A stretch of 48,595 nucleotides of DNA from an uncultured Muribaculaceae bacterium (GTDB lineage Bacteria > Bacteroidota > Bacteroidia > Bacteroidales > Muribaculaceae), in NCBI GenBank assembly GCA_910586895.1, contig CAJUIW010000002.1:243906-292500 (forward strand). Reading direction: 5' to 3'. Positions 26,313 through 35,759 of this stretch are shown here, one piece after another. Each line of letters opens with the position of its first letter. Position 1 is the first letter of the stretch. The notes beneath the pieces were generated by a model. That model ran no database searches and was not told where the DNA came from. It saw nothing but the letters and a program-made list of their open reading frames with translations. The position numbers and the translations under genes were made by a program.

Positions 26313-28094
26313 TTAGAATTTATATGTTGCGCCAACAAGTCCGGTCACTCCGCGTGCGGGTACGTCGCCTATCAGAAGATACTTCGACCCGAGGAGGTTG
26401 GATGCGTTGGCAAATGCGCTCCACTGCGAGTTGATGCGGAAAAGGAGCGACAGGTTGAGGTCGCGTGCGCATCCGAGTGACTGATAGGTGTAATAGTCGC
26501 CTATGGCCGGGTCGGTGGTGGCGTGATAGTCAATGACGGAGCGTCCTGTACGGAGGGTGTAGCCTACGGTTACATCAAGAGGCTTGATGGGGGTCACTTT
26601 CAGCTTGCCTTCGAATACGCTTTTGGCGCGGTCGTGCCAGAGATAATATCCTTTGTCGTATTTCTGCGGTGCACCCTCGTAGCTGAGATCTATGGATGCT
26701 ATGTCGCGGTAAGCATAGCCTGCAGCGGCGCGCCAGTGGAAGCCTTTGAGGTTGACGGGCGCAAAGAACATGGCATTGTCAAAGCGCTGTATCTGGGTGA
26801 TCAGCCCTGCGGTAGGTTCGCGGAATTTTCCTGCATACACAGGCATAAGCCAGTCGTTGGCACGTGCATAGCCTCCGCTTATCTCGGCGTACAGTCCGTT
26901 CCATGTGCCGAAAGTGATACCGGCATCAAGGGTGAGAGGAATGTGCGAGTTGGCATAGGCTAACGACGGCTGTGCGTAGGGGGTGACGTTGAACAGTGAG
27001 AGCAGGGAGTTCTGATGTTCGCCTCCGCCTGCCTTGGCATAGATGGCGAATATCTTGGCCGGTTTCCATGTGACCTGTGCGGCGGGGGCAATGTGGAATA
27101 CCTTGCCCGAATTGAATGTGAAGTCAACGCGTGCGCCCAGATCAATACGGAAATTGCGGTGGTCAAAGCGGTAGTAGGGGCGGAACGACAGGAGAGCGTG
27201 GGTATATGAACCGTCGTCGGCGAAGAGATAGTGATTCTCGCTCATGGAGAAACCGGCTACAGAACGCCGTCCGTAATTCAGGAGGCTGAATTCGCCGTCA
27301 ATACCGACAGAAGAGGTGCCGTCCATATCCACACGTGTGGCGCCGTTGATTTTGAACATGTTCTCACGCACCGGCCGATGGTTGTCGCGCGGTGTGATGT
27401 CGTTCAGTATCGTGTTGCCGTAGCCGAAGTGACTGTATTGCGCTCCGGCGGTGAAGAAGTACTTGTCAGTAGTGGTGGAGAATGCGGCGGAGATATCTGC
27501 ACGACGCATGTTCTGCGGCAGGAAATGTGTGCCGTCGGGCATGCTGTAGCGGGCGGCGGTGAAGTCAGCTCCGGCATCGATGAACGAATGTTTTCCCACG
27601 GCCTGATGTAGCGTGAGGTCAAGCGTGACGGTATTGTTGCGTATTATCCGCTTGTCGGCATTCTCAGCTACACTTTCGTAGCTCGGATAGTAGCCATGGT
27701 AGGCCGAGCCGTTGTACTGCAGGAATCCGCTCAGTCGGGTGTGGTCGTTGTCAATGAATTTATATCCGGCCACCGCTCCGATATTGGTCAACGGGAAATA
27801 TCCGAGTCCGGCATATCCGCGGTAAGGCGATGTGTAGAGGGTGTCGGCAAAAGCGGCAGGCTCCAGTGTGGATATGGTACCCGGAATCGATATGCTTACC
27901 GGACGAGCGCTGTAGCCGAGTCGCTTCGGTGTGATGGTAGGAAGCTTTATGGCCGGAGCATAATAGGGGCGTGTCACGTCGCGGTACTCCGGAACAGCCT
28001 CGTGTTCCACAGTTATCTCCTGTTCAAGGCTCTGGGCGCTGGCACCCAGTGAGGCCGCCAAAATCAGGGCGGCTGATATGATGCGTAGTTTCAT
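26313..28094 (-). CDS. Outer membrane beta-barrel protein (TonB-receptor-like barrel without plug)
   Basis: 593 aa with a signal peptide (MKLRIISAALILAASLGASAQ). No TonB box or plug domain is evident. The mature protein is a run of amphipathic strands with many Tyr and Phe, ending in LVGATYKF; a C-terminal Phe is the usual insertion signal of outer membrane barrels. The C-terminal third (SVIDYHATTDPAIGDYYTYQSLGCARDLNLSLLFRINSQWSAFANASNLLGSKY) resembles TonB-dependent receptor barrels. It lies 5 bp after the large TPR gene and probably works with it. Substrate unknown. Confidence 0.82.
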   Translation of the reverse strand: MKLRIISAALILAASLGASAQSLEQEITVEHEAVPEYRDVTRPYYAPAIKLPTITPKRLGYSARPVSISIPGTISTLEPAAFADTLYTSPYRGYAGLGYFPLTNIGAVAGYKFIDNDHTRLSGFLQYNGSAYHGYYPSYESVAENADKRIIRNNTVTLDLTLHQAVGKHSFIDAGADFTAARYSMPDGTHFLPQNMRRADISAAFSTTTDKYFFTAGAQYSHFGYGNTILNDITPRDNHRPVRENMFKINGATRVDMDGTSSVGIDGEFSLLNYGRRSVAGFSMSENHYLFADDGSYTHALLSFRPYYRFDHRNFRIDLGARVDFTFNSGKVFHIAPAAQVTWKPAKIFAIYAKAGGGEHQNSLLSLFNVTPYAQPSLAYANSHIPLTLDAGITFGTWNGLYAEISGGYARANDWLMPVYAGKFREPTAGLITQIQRFDNAMFFAPVNLKGFHWRAAAGYAYRDIASIDLSYEGAPQKYDKGYYLWHDRAKSVFEGKLKVTPIKPLDVTVGYTLRTGRSVIDYHATTDPAIGDYYTYQSLGCARDLNLSLLFRINSQWSAFANASNLLGSKYLLIGDVPARGVTGLVGATYKF

Positions 28095-28099
28095 AAGCG

Positions 28100-31087
28100 T
28101 TATTTTTTAGTCAGGCGCTGGTCAATCATCTGGAATATTTCGGCTTCGCTGCCGGGGTAGTTTGTGCGCAGGCTGCGCAGATATTCATCGGCCTCAAAGT
28201 CGTTGCCCTGTCGGCGGAGCACATCGCTCAGTACGATGAACCCGCGGGCCAGCCAGTACTGGTGGGGGGGATTGGCGTTGATGAATGTATCGATGCTCTT
28301 GCGTGCCTCGTCGGTCTTTCCGGAGTCGAGGAGGCTCTGGGCCAGGTATACGGCACTCTGTGAGCCGAAGATATTGTTGACGTCAGGAGCCAGTTCTTTC
28401 CATATTGCGCGGGCCTGGTCAGCTTTGCCTATGCGCTGCAGTGCGAGCGCCTCGCTGAAGTTGATTTCAGGCATGTCGTTGCTTCCGGCAGCTGATGATG
28501 ACTTGAGCTTCTCAGCTGTGGCAAGGGCCTCGTTGTAGCGTCCGAGCTCAAGCGAGGTGCGGAGAATGCCGAGGCGGGCATCGGTAATGGTGCGGCTTCC
28601 GGAGGCGCGTTTTTCGATGTTGCGGTATGTCTCAAGCGCTATCTCTCCTTTGCCGAGGGCGGCTTCGGAGTCGGCTTTGAGCAGCATGGCGTCCTCGGCC
28701 ACTTCGGAGTCGGGATGATTCAATATGATTTCGGACGCATATTCTATAGCTTTGGCATGATTGCCCTCTTCGGCGGCGGCGTCAGCCATATAGAACATGG
28801 CCTGCGCCTTATATGTGCCGTTGGGGTACTGACGCAGATATTCGGCCATTGATTTGGAGTTGCCGGTGTTGACATAAAGGTTCTCAGCGCTCTGGAACGC
28901 AGCTTCGTCAAGTTCCGAAGGATTGAGCTGAGGAGCGTTGGGCACGGTGTTGAGGAACGAGCTGAACTCCTGCAGGCGTCCGTCGTCGGCGTATATGCGT
29001 TTGAGGTCGTCAATGGCCACGCGGGCTTCATCGCTTGTGGGATATGTGAGTATGATATCCTTGTATGAATCAATGGCAGCATTGCGGTCGCCGGCATTCA
29101 GATAGGTTATGGCGAGCTGCAGATAACCCTGTCGGCCGTAAGGGCTGGTGGGGTATTTTGTCACGAGCTGACGGTAGGTGTTGACCGCATTGTCAATCTC
29201 ACCGAGAGTGGCGTAGGCCTCAGCCTTGTCAAGCATGGCTGCCGGAACGAGCGATGACGACGGGAACCGTGACATCATATTGTCAAGCTCCTTGATCTTG
29301 TCGCTGTTGCGGCCCTGAAGTCCGCTCATCACCGCACTCTGGTAGAGGGCATAGTCGCCTGCTTCAGGATTGGTGTTGTAGGCTTTGCGGTAAGCAGCAT
29401 TGGCGGCCGCAAAGTCCTGAAGCTGATAGTGGCAGTCGGCGGCGCGGTTGTAGGCATCGGTAAGCATGGCCTTATCCGGTTTGGCATCAATCACGCGGTT
29501 GAAGTTGGTGAGCGCATTGCTGTACTGCTGCTGTTTGTAGCGGGTGTAGCCGAGGTCGTAATATGCAAGCGTATGGTTCGGGTCGGATGCCGGTGTGGCT
29601 GATGCAAATTCCAGATACTGGTCGGCGGCGGTGTCATAGCGGCCGAGCTTGTAGTTGCAGTCGGCGCTCCACAGGAGGCTCTGCCTGCGGATATCCTCTG
29701 AGGCGCCTGTACGGGCTTCGGTGAAGAATTTGAGAGCCGATTCGGGGCGTCCGGCGGCATATTCGCGTGTGCCGAGTTCAAATAGTATGCGCTGTTTGGC
29801 TTTCAGCACGGCAGCCGAGGGGTTTGACATGCGGTTGATGCTGTTGAGGGCGGCCTCGAAGTCATTGTCGGACATGTAGCCGTTGATGAGGCTTTCCTGC
29901 ACCTGGGCCGCGTAGCTTGAGCGGGGAAAGCGCTTCAGGAAGTCCTCAAGCATTGAAACGGTGTTGCCGAACGGTACACGGCCTCCATCCATACGGGCCA
30001 CGATGTAGTTGTAGAAGGCCACTTCGGTTATCGAGGGGTCCTCGTTGAGGGTGTAGGCTTTCTCAAATGCGAGCAGGGCACCATCGTGGTTGCCGAGCTT
30101 CACATATGCCTGGCCGAGATAGAGGTAAGCGCTCTGGGCCAGTTTGCCTTCGCCGGTCACAGCTTTCTGAAGCAGCTTGACGGCATCGTTCCAGTTGCCC
30201 TGGTTGAACTCGTTGACGCCGAGTATGTAGAACGCCGATGGGCTCACCTCGGTGGCCTCGGCGGCATAGCGCCAGAGATAGGGGAGCGCTTCATCGGTAC
30301 GGCCGAGATTGTAGAGGCTTTCGCCTGCTATGCGGTTCATCTCCGGAATAAACTGCGGAACCTCGCCGGCGGCGATTGTTTTCTTGGCCAGTGCGAGAGC
30401 CTGGTCATAATCCTCGTAAAGGAAGTAGATCTGACTCATGTAATAGTCAGCGGCGGTGCCCGGCTCCTTAGAGGTGTCGACGGTCTTGAACATACTTAGG
30501 GCCGCAGCGTAGTCGCGGTCGGCATAGGACATGTAGGCCATGTAGAAACGGGCGGCGTTGCCATACTCGCGGGTGCCGGTAAGCTTGCTGAACAGCGGGC
30601 GGGCCTTCAGATTCTCACCGAGCATCATCAGTGAATAGGCACGGCGGTATATGAGGTCCTCGGCCCGGTTGGCGGTGAGTGCCTCGGTGCCTACTTCGGC
30701 ATATATCTCAAGAGCTTTGGCGTAGTTGCCACGGGTAAAGTGGTAGTCACCCATGCTCATGGTGACATCCTGACAGCGTGGTGACGCCGGGAAGCGTTCT
30801 ATGAAATCCTTCAGGAGGTCCAGCGCTTCGTCATCGCCGGAGTGGAGTGTGGCCATGGCCAGATAATAGCTTGCCGTTTCGCTCTGTTCGGCTGTAACCG
30901 TGAAATGGCGCAACTGCAGCAGCTGGTCGATGCATCCGTTATAGTTGCGGTCATTGTACATACCTATGCCTCTGGTGAAAAATCCGTCGGCTTCCGGCGA
31001 GTTGATTCCGGCCGAGGCGCCTGCTGCGGACAGAAATAATCCGGCAGCGGCAAGCGAAGTTATGATGGGTCGTTTCATTGTGTTCAT
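28100..31087 (-). CDS. Large secreted tetratricopeptide-repeat protein
   Basis: 995 aa with a signal peptide (about 1-27) followed by TPR repeats to the end, for example YLYLGQAYVKLGNHDGALLAFEKAY, AYYDLGYTRYKQQQYSNALTNFNRVI and MLDKAEAYATLGEIDNAVNTYRQLV. Some repeats resemble the BamD/YbgF outer-membrane-assembly type (YPTSPYGRQGYLQLAITYLNAG). It is probably a periplasmic scaffold for the barrel protein encoded 5 bp downstream. It heads the operon TPR-barrel-GT2-pyrC. A -7 box at 31110-31117 gives a leader of about 19 nt. Confidence 0.88.
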   Translation of the reverse strand: MNTMKRPIITSLAAAGLFLSAAGASAGINSPEADGFFTRGIGMYNDRNYNGCIDQLLQLRHFTVTAEQSETASYYLAMATLHSGDDEALDLLKDFIERFPASPRCQDVTMSMGDYHFTRGNYAKALEIYAEVGTEALTANRAEDLIYRRAYSLMMLGENLKARPLFSKLTGTREYGNAARFYMAYMSYADRDYAAALSMFKTVDTSKEPGTAADYYMSQIYFLYEDYDQALALAKKTIAAGEVPQFIPEMNRIAGESLYNLGRTDEALPYLWRYAAEATEVSPSAFYILGVNEFNQGNWNDAVKLLQKAVTGEGKLAQSAYLYLGQAYVKLGNHDGALLAFEKAYTLNEDPSITEVAFYNYIVARMDGGRVPFGNTVSMLEDFLKRFPRSSYAAQVQESLINGYMSDNDFEAALNSINRMSNPSAAVLKAKQRILFELGTREYAAGRPESALKFFTEARTGASEDIRRQSLLWSADCNYKLGRYDTAADQYLEFASATPASDPNHTLAYYDLGYTRYKQQQYSNALTNFNRVIDAKPDKAMLTDAYNRAADCHYQLQDFAAANAAYRKAYNTNPEAGDYALYQSAVMSGLQGRNSDKIKELDNMMSRFPSSSLVPAAMLDKAEAYATLGEIDNAVNTYRQLVTKYPTSPYGRQGYLQLAITYLNAGDRNAAIDSYKDIILTYPTSDEARVAIDDLKRIYADDGRLQEFSSFLNTVPNAPQLNPSELDEAAFQSAENLYVNTGNSKSMAEYLRQYPNGTYKAQAMFYMADAAAEEGNHAKAIEYASEIILNHPDSEVAEDAMLLKADSEAALGKGEIALETYRNIEKRASGSRTITDARLGILRTSLELGRYNEALATAEKLKSSSAAGSNDMPEINFSEALALQRIGKADQARAIWKELAPDVNNIFGSQSAVYLAQSLLDSGKTDEARKSIDTFINANPPHQYWLARGFIVLSDVLRRQGNDFEADEYLRSLRTNYPGSEAEIFQMIDQRLTKK

Positions 31088-31109
31088 TCCGTAGTATGGG
31101 ATTTAGCTA

Positions 31110-31117
31110 CAAAGATA
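31110..31117 (-). promoter_or_regulatory. -7 box of the TPR operon
   Basis: TATCTTTG on the minus strand, an exact TAnnTTTG. The nearest TTG is 26 bp upstream, too far for a normal -33 element. Confidence 0.5.
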
Positions 31118-31221
31118 GGGTGAATTCACGGTATGGCATTGCGCAATCGGGCAAAAAAACAGATGAAAATGGAAATTTTTCTAAAAATATTGAAATAATT
31201 CCATATTTCGTCAGGTTAAAG

Positions 31222-31229
31222 TAACTTTG
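31222..31229 (+). promoter_or_regulatory. -7 box of the Ig-like lipoprotein gene
   Basis: TAACTTTG ends 7 bases before the ATG at 31237, so the predicted leader is about 4 nt. No -33 TTG lies at 19-21 bp; the upstream sequence is A/T-rich. Confidence 0.55.
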
Positions 31230-31236
31230 CAGTTGT

Positions 31237-33261
31237 ATGAAGAATAGTTCAACTACCCGGATGATGCGCCTGGTGGCTGCATCGGCTGCAGGCGTGCTGC
31301 TTGCGGCATGCGCCAGTATGGGGCGTCCGGAAGGGGGCGCACGCGATGTTGAGCCTCCGGTATATGTACGGGCCACGCCTTCAATGAATGCCCTGAATGT
31401 GAACAAGGGGCGTATATCCATAGAGTTTAACGAAAATGTGCAGCTGAAGGACCAGCTGACGAAGGTGGTGGTGTCGCCGGCTCAGGTGATACAGCCTCAG
31501 GTGATGGCTGTAGGGCGGCGTGTCAACATCACTCTCCGTGATACACTTGTCCCCAACACGACATATACCATTGACTTCTCCGATGCCATAGCTGACCTCA
31601 ACGAGGGTAACGAACTTGACGGTTTTGCCTACGCATTCTCTACCGGACCCACTATCGATACACTGCAGATATCGGGCATGGTGTTTGAAGCGGCTACTCT
31701 CGAACCTGCCCAGGGAATGATAGTGGGTGTCTACAGCAATCTCAGCGATACCGCTATCACCACTCTGCCCCTTGAACGAATCACAAAGACTAATCAGCTC
31801 GGACAGTTCACGATACGCAATCTGAAAGAGGGCACTTACCGTATATTCGCTCTCAATGATCAGAACCGCGACTATAAGTGGGACCGCACTGAGGATGTGG
31901 CATTTTACGACATGACCATAACTCCTACGGCCGAGCGTGTCACTGTGGCCGACACACTCAAGAACAGCGAGGGCGCTGACTCGATAGTGCATCATGAAGT
32001 GACCCGATTCTATCCGAATGATATACTGCTGACATGGTTCAATGAAAACTACAAGTCGCAATATCTGCAGAAATATGAACGTCCGCAGCGCACACAGCTG
32101 AATATCACTATGGGCGCTCCCGCTGAATATCTTCCTACCATCACGCTTCTCAACGACCCGGAGCAGCCGCGCTATGACATAAGCCGGTGGAGTGTGCTCA
32201 ACGCTTCGGCAACACTCGATACACTCCAGTACTGGATTACCGACAAGCGGGTGCAGGATATGGATACCCTTTTGATTGAAGCGCGATATCAGAAGACTGA
32301 TACTCTTGATCAGCTGAGCTGGACCACCGATACTCTCAAACTGACTCTGCGCGGAAATGCCAAGAAGAAGGCGGAGGAGAAGAAGAAAAAAGATAAGAAC
32401 GATACCATTCCGGAGCCAACGCCGCTGATGTCGGTGTCCATAGGCGGGACCACTCAGGAGGTGAACATGCCTCTGTTGCTTAAGTCGAGCAGTCCGATAG
32501 TGGACTTCAATCAGGATGGAGTACATATGTCGATTCTTGAGGATACGCTATGGGTGGATGTCGATCCGCCGCGATTCGTCATGATCGATTCGCTCAAGCC
32601 TATGCTTATGGCGGCCGATTACAAGTGGGAGCCGGGACGCCGCTACACTGTGACGATCGACTCGCTTGCCATGACGGATGCCTTGGGGCTCCATAACAAG
32701 GATGTCAAACAGGAGTTTGCCACACGTGCCCTGGAGGATTACTCGTCGGTGACATTCACGCTTACCGATCTTAAGGAACCGGCTGTTGTAGAACTGCTCA
32801 CCTCGCAGGATAAACCTGTGACACGCGCTACGGTCGTGGATGGCAAGGCTGTGTTCAAGTTCCTGCAGCCCGGCACGTACTATGCACGTATGTTTATCGA
32901 CCGGAATAATAACGGTAAATACGATACCGGTGTGCTGCTTGACTCTGTACAGCCTGAGGAGGTATATTATTTCCCAAAGAAAATAGCTCTGAAAAAGAAC
33001 TGGGATCTGGCTGACCAACCATGGAATATTTACGAATTCCCGGTTGACAAGCAGAAACCCACTGAGATAAAGAAGAACAAGCCTAAGCGTAAGGCCGGAG
33101 AGATTCCGGAAGAGCAGACGGATGAAGAGGATGAATATGAATACGATCCGAGCGATCCCTTCGGCAAGCGAAATAACCGCAACAACCGCAACAGTAACCG
33201 AAACAGCGGACGGTTGCCCCAGGTTGACCGCAATGCCGGAAATATCCGCGGGCTTAGATGA
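31237..33261 (+). CDS. Ig-like (Big_5) domain lipoprotein
   Basis: 674 aa. The signal peptide ends in the lipobox LLAAC (lipid Cys at about 25), followed by ASMGRPEGGARDVEPP, a sequence style recurrent in Bacteroidetes lipoproteins of this family. An N-terminal SbsA/Big_5 Ig-like domain (about 40-135; ISIEFNENVQL, NTTYTIDFSDAIADLNEGN) is followed by a carboxypeptidase-regulatory-like fold (about 145-215; GTYRIFALNDQNRDYKWD) and further beta domains. DRNNNGKYDTG (about 565) looks like a calcium-binding loop. The tail is charged and Asn/Arg-rich. Probably an outer membrane structural or assembly lipoprotein; function unknown. Confidence 0.85.
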   Translation: MKNSSTTRMMRLVAASAAGVLLAACASMGRPEGGARDVEPPVYVRATPSMNALNVNKGRISIEFNENVQLKDQLTKVVVSPAQVIQPQVMAVGRRVNITLRDTLVPNTTYTIDFSDAIADLNEGNELDGFAYAFSTGPTIDTLQISGMVFEAATLEPAQGMIVGVYSNLSDTAITTLPLERITKTNQLGQFTIRNLKEGTYRIFALNDQNRDYKWDRTEDVAFYDMTITPTAERVTVADTLKNSEGADSIVHHEVTRFYPNDILLTWFNENYKSQYLQKYERPQRTQLNITMGAPAEYLPTITLLNDPEQPRYDISRWSVLNASATLDTLQYWITDKRVQDMDTLLIEARYQKTDTLDQLSWTTDTLKLTLRGNAKKKAEEKKKKDKNDTIPEPTPLMSVSIGGTTQEVNMPLLLKSSSPIVDFNQDGVHMSILEDTLWVDVDPPRFVMIDSLKPMLMAADYKWEPGRRYTVTIDSLAMTDALGLHNKDVKQEFATRALEDYSSVTFTLTDLKEPAVVELLTSQDKPVTRATVVDGKAVFKFLQPGTYYARMFIDRNNNGKYDTGVLLDSVQPEEVYYFPKKIALKKNWDLADQPWNIYEFPVDKQKPTEIKKNKPKRKAGEIPEEQTDEEDEYEYDPSDPFGKRNNRNNRNSNRNSGRLPQVDRNAGNIRGLR

Positions 33262-33290
33262 TGAAAAATATAGTTTGATACACACAATCC

Positions 33291-33983
33291 ATGAATGACA
33301 TAGGCAGAAACAATAACAACACAAACACAAACGGGCATCAGGTACAGCGTGAGCTACCCTCGGACCCAACGCTGCGGCGGCTGCCGTGGTATCTGGCGTA
33401 TGTGACCACGCTGCATGCCCAGGGGGTGGAATTCGTATCCTCCACCGCTATAGCAAAAGCTATCAATGTTGACGCATCGCAGATAGCCAAGGACCTGTCG
33501 GTGCTCGGACTGCGGGGTAAGACCCGTATAGGCTATGAAGTGCCGGCTCTTGAGAAGGCTCTTAATGATTTTCTCGGGTTCAGCCACATGCACCGCGCGG
33601 TGATAGTGGGCGTGGGCTCGCTTGGCGCAGCTCTTATAGCTGACCGCGGATTGTCGCGCTACGGACTGAACATAGTGGCCGGTTTTGATATCAATCCGGC
33701 AATAACGGGGCGCTCCATCGGAGGCGTGCCGGTGCTTGACATGGCTCGTCTGGATGAACTGAAAACGGTGTATAACGCAGAGATCGGTATAATAACCGTG
33801 CCGGTAGAGAGCGCCCGTGATGTGGCTGACAAGCTGGTGGATGCGGGTGTGAGCGCTTTGTGGAACTTCACTCCCGTGCGTCTGCGGCCGCGGCCCGGTG
33901 TGGCTATCAAGAATACATCTATTTACGCCCATCTGGCGGTGATGTACAAAAGGATGAAAGCAAGTGAAGACAGTAATATTTGA
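33291..33983 (+). CDS. rex: Redox-sensing transcriptional repressor Rex
   Basis: Senses the NADH/NAD+ ratio and represses fermentation and respiration genes when NADH is low. The 230-aa protein has an N-terminal winged helix (about 25-95; ISxx-type SSTAIAKAINVDASQIAKDLSVLG), a Rossmann NAD(H) domain with GVGSLG at 107-112, and the domain-swapping C-terminal helix with NTSIYAHLAVMYKRM. The N-terminus before residue 20 is Asn-rich and not conserved. The next gene starts inside its last codons (20-bp overlap). I see no Rex operator in its own upstream region. Confidence 0.95.
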   Translation: MNDIGRNNNNTNTNGHQVQRELPSDPTLRRLPWYLAYVTTLHAQGVEFVSSTAIAKAINVDASQIAKDLSVLGLRGKTRIGYEVPALEKALNDFLGFSHMHRAVIVGVGSLGAALIADRGLSRYGLNIVAGFDINPAITGRSIGGVPVLDMARLDELKTVYNAEIGIITVPVESARDVADKLVDAGVSALWNFTPVRLRPRPGVAIKNTSIYAHLAVMYKRMKASEDSNI

Positions 33984-34515
33984 TCCCGATACCCCATACG
34001 ATGCTTCAGGGCTTCCATCGGTCACGCTTGTGGCTGATTCGGCTCTGGTAATGCCCGGACGTCCGCTGTTCCTACCGGATTTCTCACAGCATTGGCGTGG
34101 TATAGTGTACCTCGGGGTCAGGATATCGAAGCTTGGTAAGGGCGTGGCTCCGAAGTTCGCGCGGCGTTACTATGATGCTGTGTGCGCGGCATTTCATCCG
34201 CTGGCATTTTCCGATACGGGAGAGCGCATCGGAGCCGGATTTGCAGGGCTGTATGACGGAGCGGTGGTGCTCGGAAGTATGCTCGGAGCGGAGGAAGGTG
34301 CAGAATATATCGATATAGCATGTGGCCGGCAGACGTTGGCTGTGGATATGGCCGTGGTTGACAAGGCGGTATCGGCGGTAAGCTACTGGTCGACATTGAA
34401 GACGGGCGATATCATAATGGCTGCCGGAATGATGCTTGACGCTCCGCTTCGTGTGGGTGACATGCTTGAGGCTACCGTCAACGGCGCTCCTTCGCTTAAG
34501 GTTAAAATAAAGTAA
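33964..34515 (+). CDS. FAH-fold protein, probably catalytically dead
   Basis: 183 aa, GTG start inside the end of rex. It resembles fumarylacetoacetate hydrolase-family proteins of Bacteroidales: VADSALVMPGRPLFLPDFS, then VRISKLGKGVAPKFARRYYDAV, and a C-terminal TLKTGDIIMAAGMMLDAPLRVGDMLEATVNG. In active relatives the segment before VRI has the metal ligands E-x-E, and an Asp follows the RYYDAV helix. Here these positions read GIVYLGVRI and AAFHPLAFS, without the acidic residues. The protein is also shortened in the middle. It may be a pseudoenzyme; the coupling to rex suggests a link to redox state, but this is only inference. Confidence 0.75.
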   Translation: MKTVIFDPDTPYDASGLPSVTLVADSALVMPGRPLFLPDFSQHWRGIVYLGVRISKLGKGVAPKFARRYYDAVCAAFHPLAFSDTGERIGAGFAGLYDGAVVLGSMLGAEEGAEYIDIACGRQTLAVDMAVVDKAVSAVSYWSTLKTGDIIMAAGMMLDAPLRVGDMLEATVNGAPSLKVKIK

Positions 34516-34553
34516 GCATGCAATAAAGTGGGCATGCGGTCAGTTATATATCC

Positions 34554-35759
34554 ATGAAAAAGACTGTAACTTACTCTCTGATTGCTGTGGCTATGATGCT
34601 TATGGCATCGCCGGCAGCTATGGCGCAGAAGGAGGATTTCAATCCGGTGCAAACCGGCGTGAATTCGCTTAATATAGCGCCTGACGCGCGTGGAGCCTCG
34701 ATGGGCGACCTCGGCGCTGCTACCGATCCGGATGCCAATTCGCAATTCTGGAATCCATCAAAATATGCATTTGCCTACAGCCAGGGTTCGGTGTCGCTCA
34801 GCTATACTCCTTGGCTGCGAAAGATAGTAAACGATATATTTCTTGCCAATGTGGCGGGCTACTGGAAGCTCGGGTCACAGGACAATCAGGCTCTGAGCGC
34901 CTCACTCCGGTATTTCTCACTCGGTGAGGTGACCGACAATTACCCTGAGGGGTCAGGCTCGGCGCAGACGCTGAATCCTTACGAAATGTCATTTGACCTG
35001 GGCTATTCACGTAAGCTGTCGGAGAAATTCTCAATGGGCGTAGTGTTCCGCTACATATATTCCGACCTCGGATTCTCGGACAGTTATGCCGGCGACCAGA
35101 ATACCGGAGCTTCGGCATTTTCAGCGGATATATCTGGCTACTACACCACTTATCCTATAATAGGACGGAATGAATGTCAGTTCTCATGGGGCTGGAATAT
35201 CTCGAATATAGGCTCGAAAGTGTCATACAACAACGGTGAGAATCCGGCTTTCCTTCCTACTACATTGCGTCTGGGAACATCGTTTATGTTCCCGCTTGCC
35301 GATTATCATAATCTGGCTATTTCGGTGGATGCAAACAAGCTCCTTGTGCCCACGCGTCCGCGTGAGAAGGATTATGATATGTCCACCACCGAGGGACAGC
35401 GTGAGTACAACGATGCTCTTGAAAACTGGGAGAATATGTCGCCTATCACCGGTATATTCAAGTCGTTCAGTGATGCTCCCGGCGGATTTTCGGAAGAACT
35501 GAAGGAGATATCATGGTCGCTTGGTGCTGAATACAGCTATAATGACCAGTTCTTTCTCCGTGCCGGTTACTATTACGAAAATGCCATGAAGGGCAACCGC
35601 CAGTATTTCGGCATAGGTGCCGGATTTGCCATGAATGTGGTGCGTCTCGATGCCGCCTACATGCTTGCTACCGCCCAGACTTCACCTCTTGACCAGACAC
35701 TGCGCTTCACCCTGACGTTTGATATGGACGGGCTGCGTGATATATTTGGAAAACGATGA
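34554..35759 (+). CDS. porV: Type IX secretion outer membrane protein PorV
   Basis: 401 aa, signal peptide ending near AMA-Q (about 25), then a FadL-type barrel with the PorV start NPVQTGVNSLNIAPDARGASMGDLGAATDPD and NSQFWNPSKYAF. In the type IX system PorV binds the C-terminal sorting domain of exported proteins and shuttles them from the SprA translocon to the sortase PorU. No other T9SS core genes are nearby, but a short protein consisting of a sorting domain is encoded 0.5 kb downstream on the other strand. The stop overlaps the ispF start; porV-ispF adjacency is, as I recall, common in this order. Confidence 0.92.
   Translation: MKKTVTYSLIAVAMMLMASPAAMAQKEDFNPVQTGVNSLNIAPDARGASMGDLGAATDPDANSQFWNPSKYAFAYSQGSVSLSYTPWLRKIVNDIFLANVAGYWKLGSQDNQALSASLRYFSLGEVTDNYPEGSGSAQTLNPYEMSFDLGYSRKLSEKFSMGVVFRYIYSDLGFSDSYAGDQNTGASAFSADISGYYTTYPIIGRNECQFSWGWNISNIGSKVSYNNGENPAFLPTTLRLGTSFMFPLADYHNLAISVDANKLLVPTRPREKDYDMSTTEGQREYNDALENWENMSPITGIFKSFSDAPGGFSEELKEISWSLGAEYSYNDQFFLRAGYYYENAMKGNRQYFGIGAGFAMNVVRLDAAYMLATAQTSPLDQTLRFTLTFDMDGLRDIFGKR

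Noticed and set aside
26313..28094. Full TonB-dependent receptor
   Set aside because: The C-terminal barrel resembles one, but no plug domain or TonB box is visible, so only a barrel protein is called.
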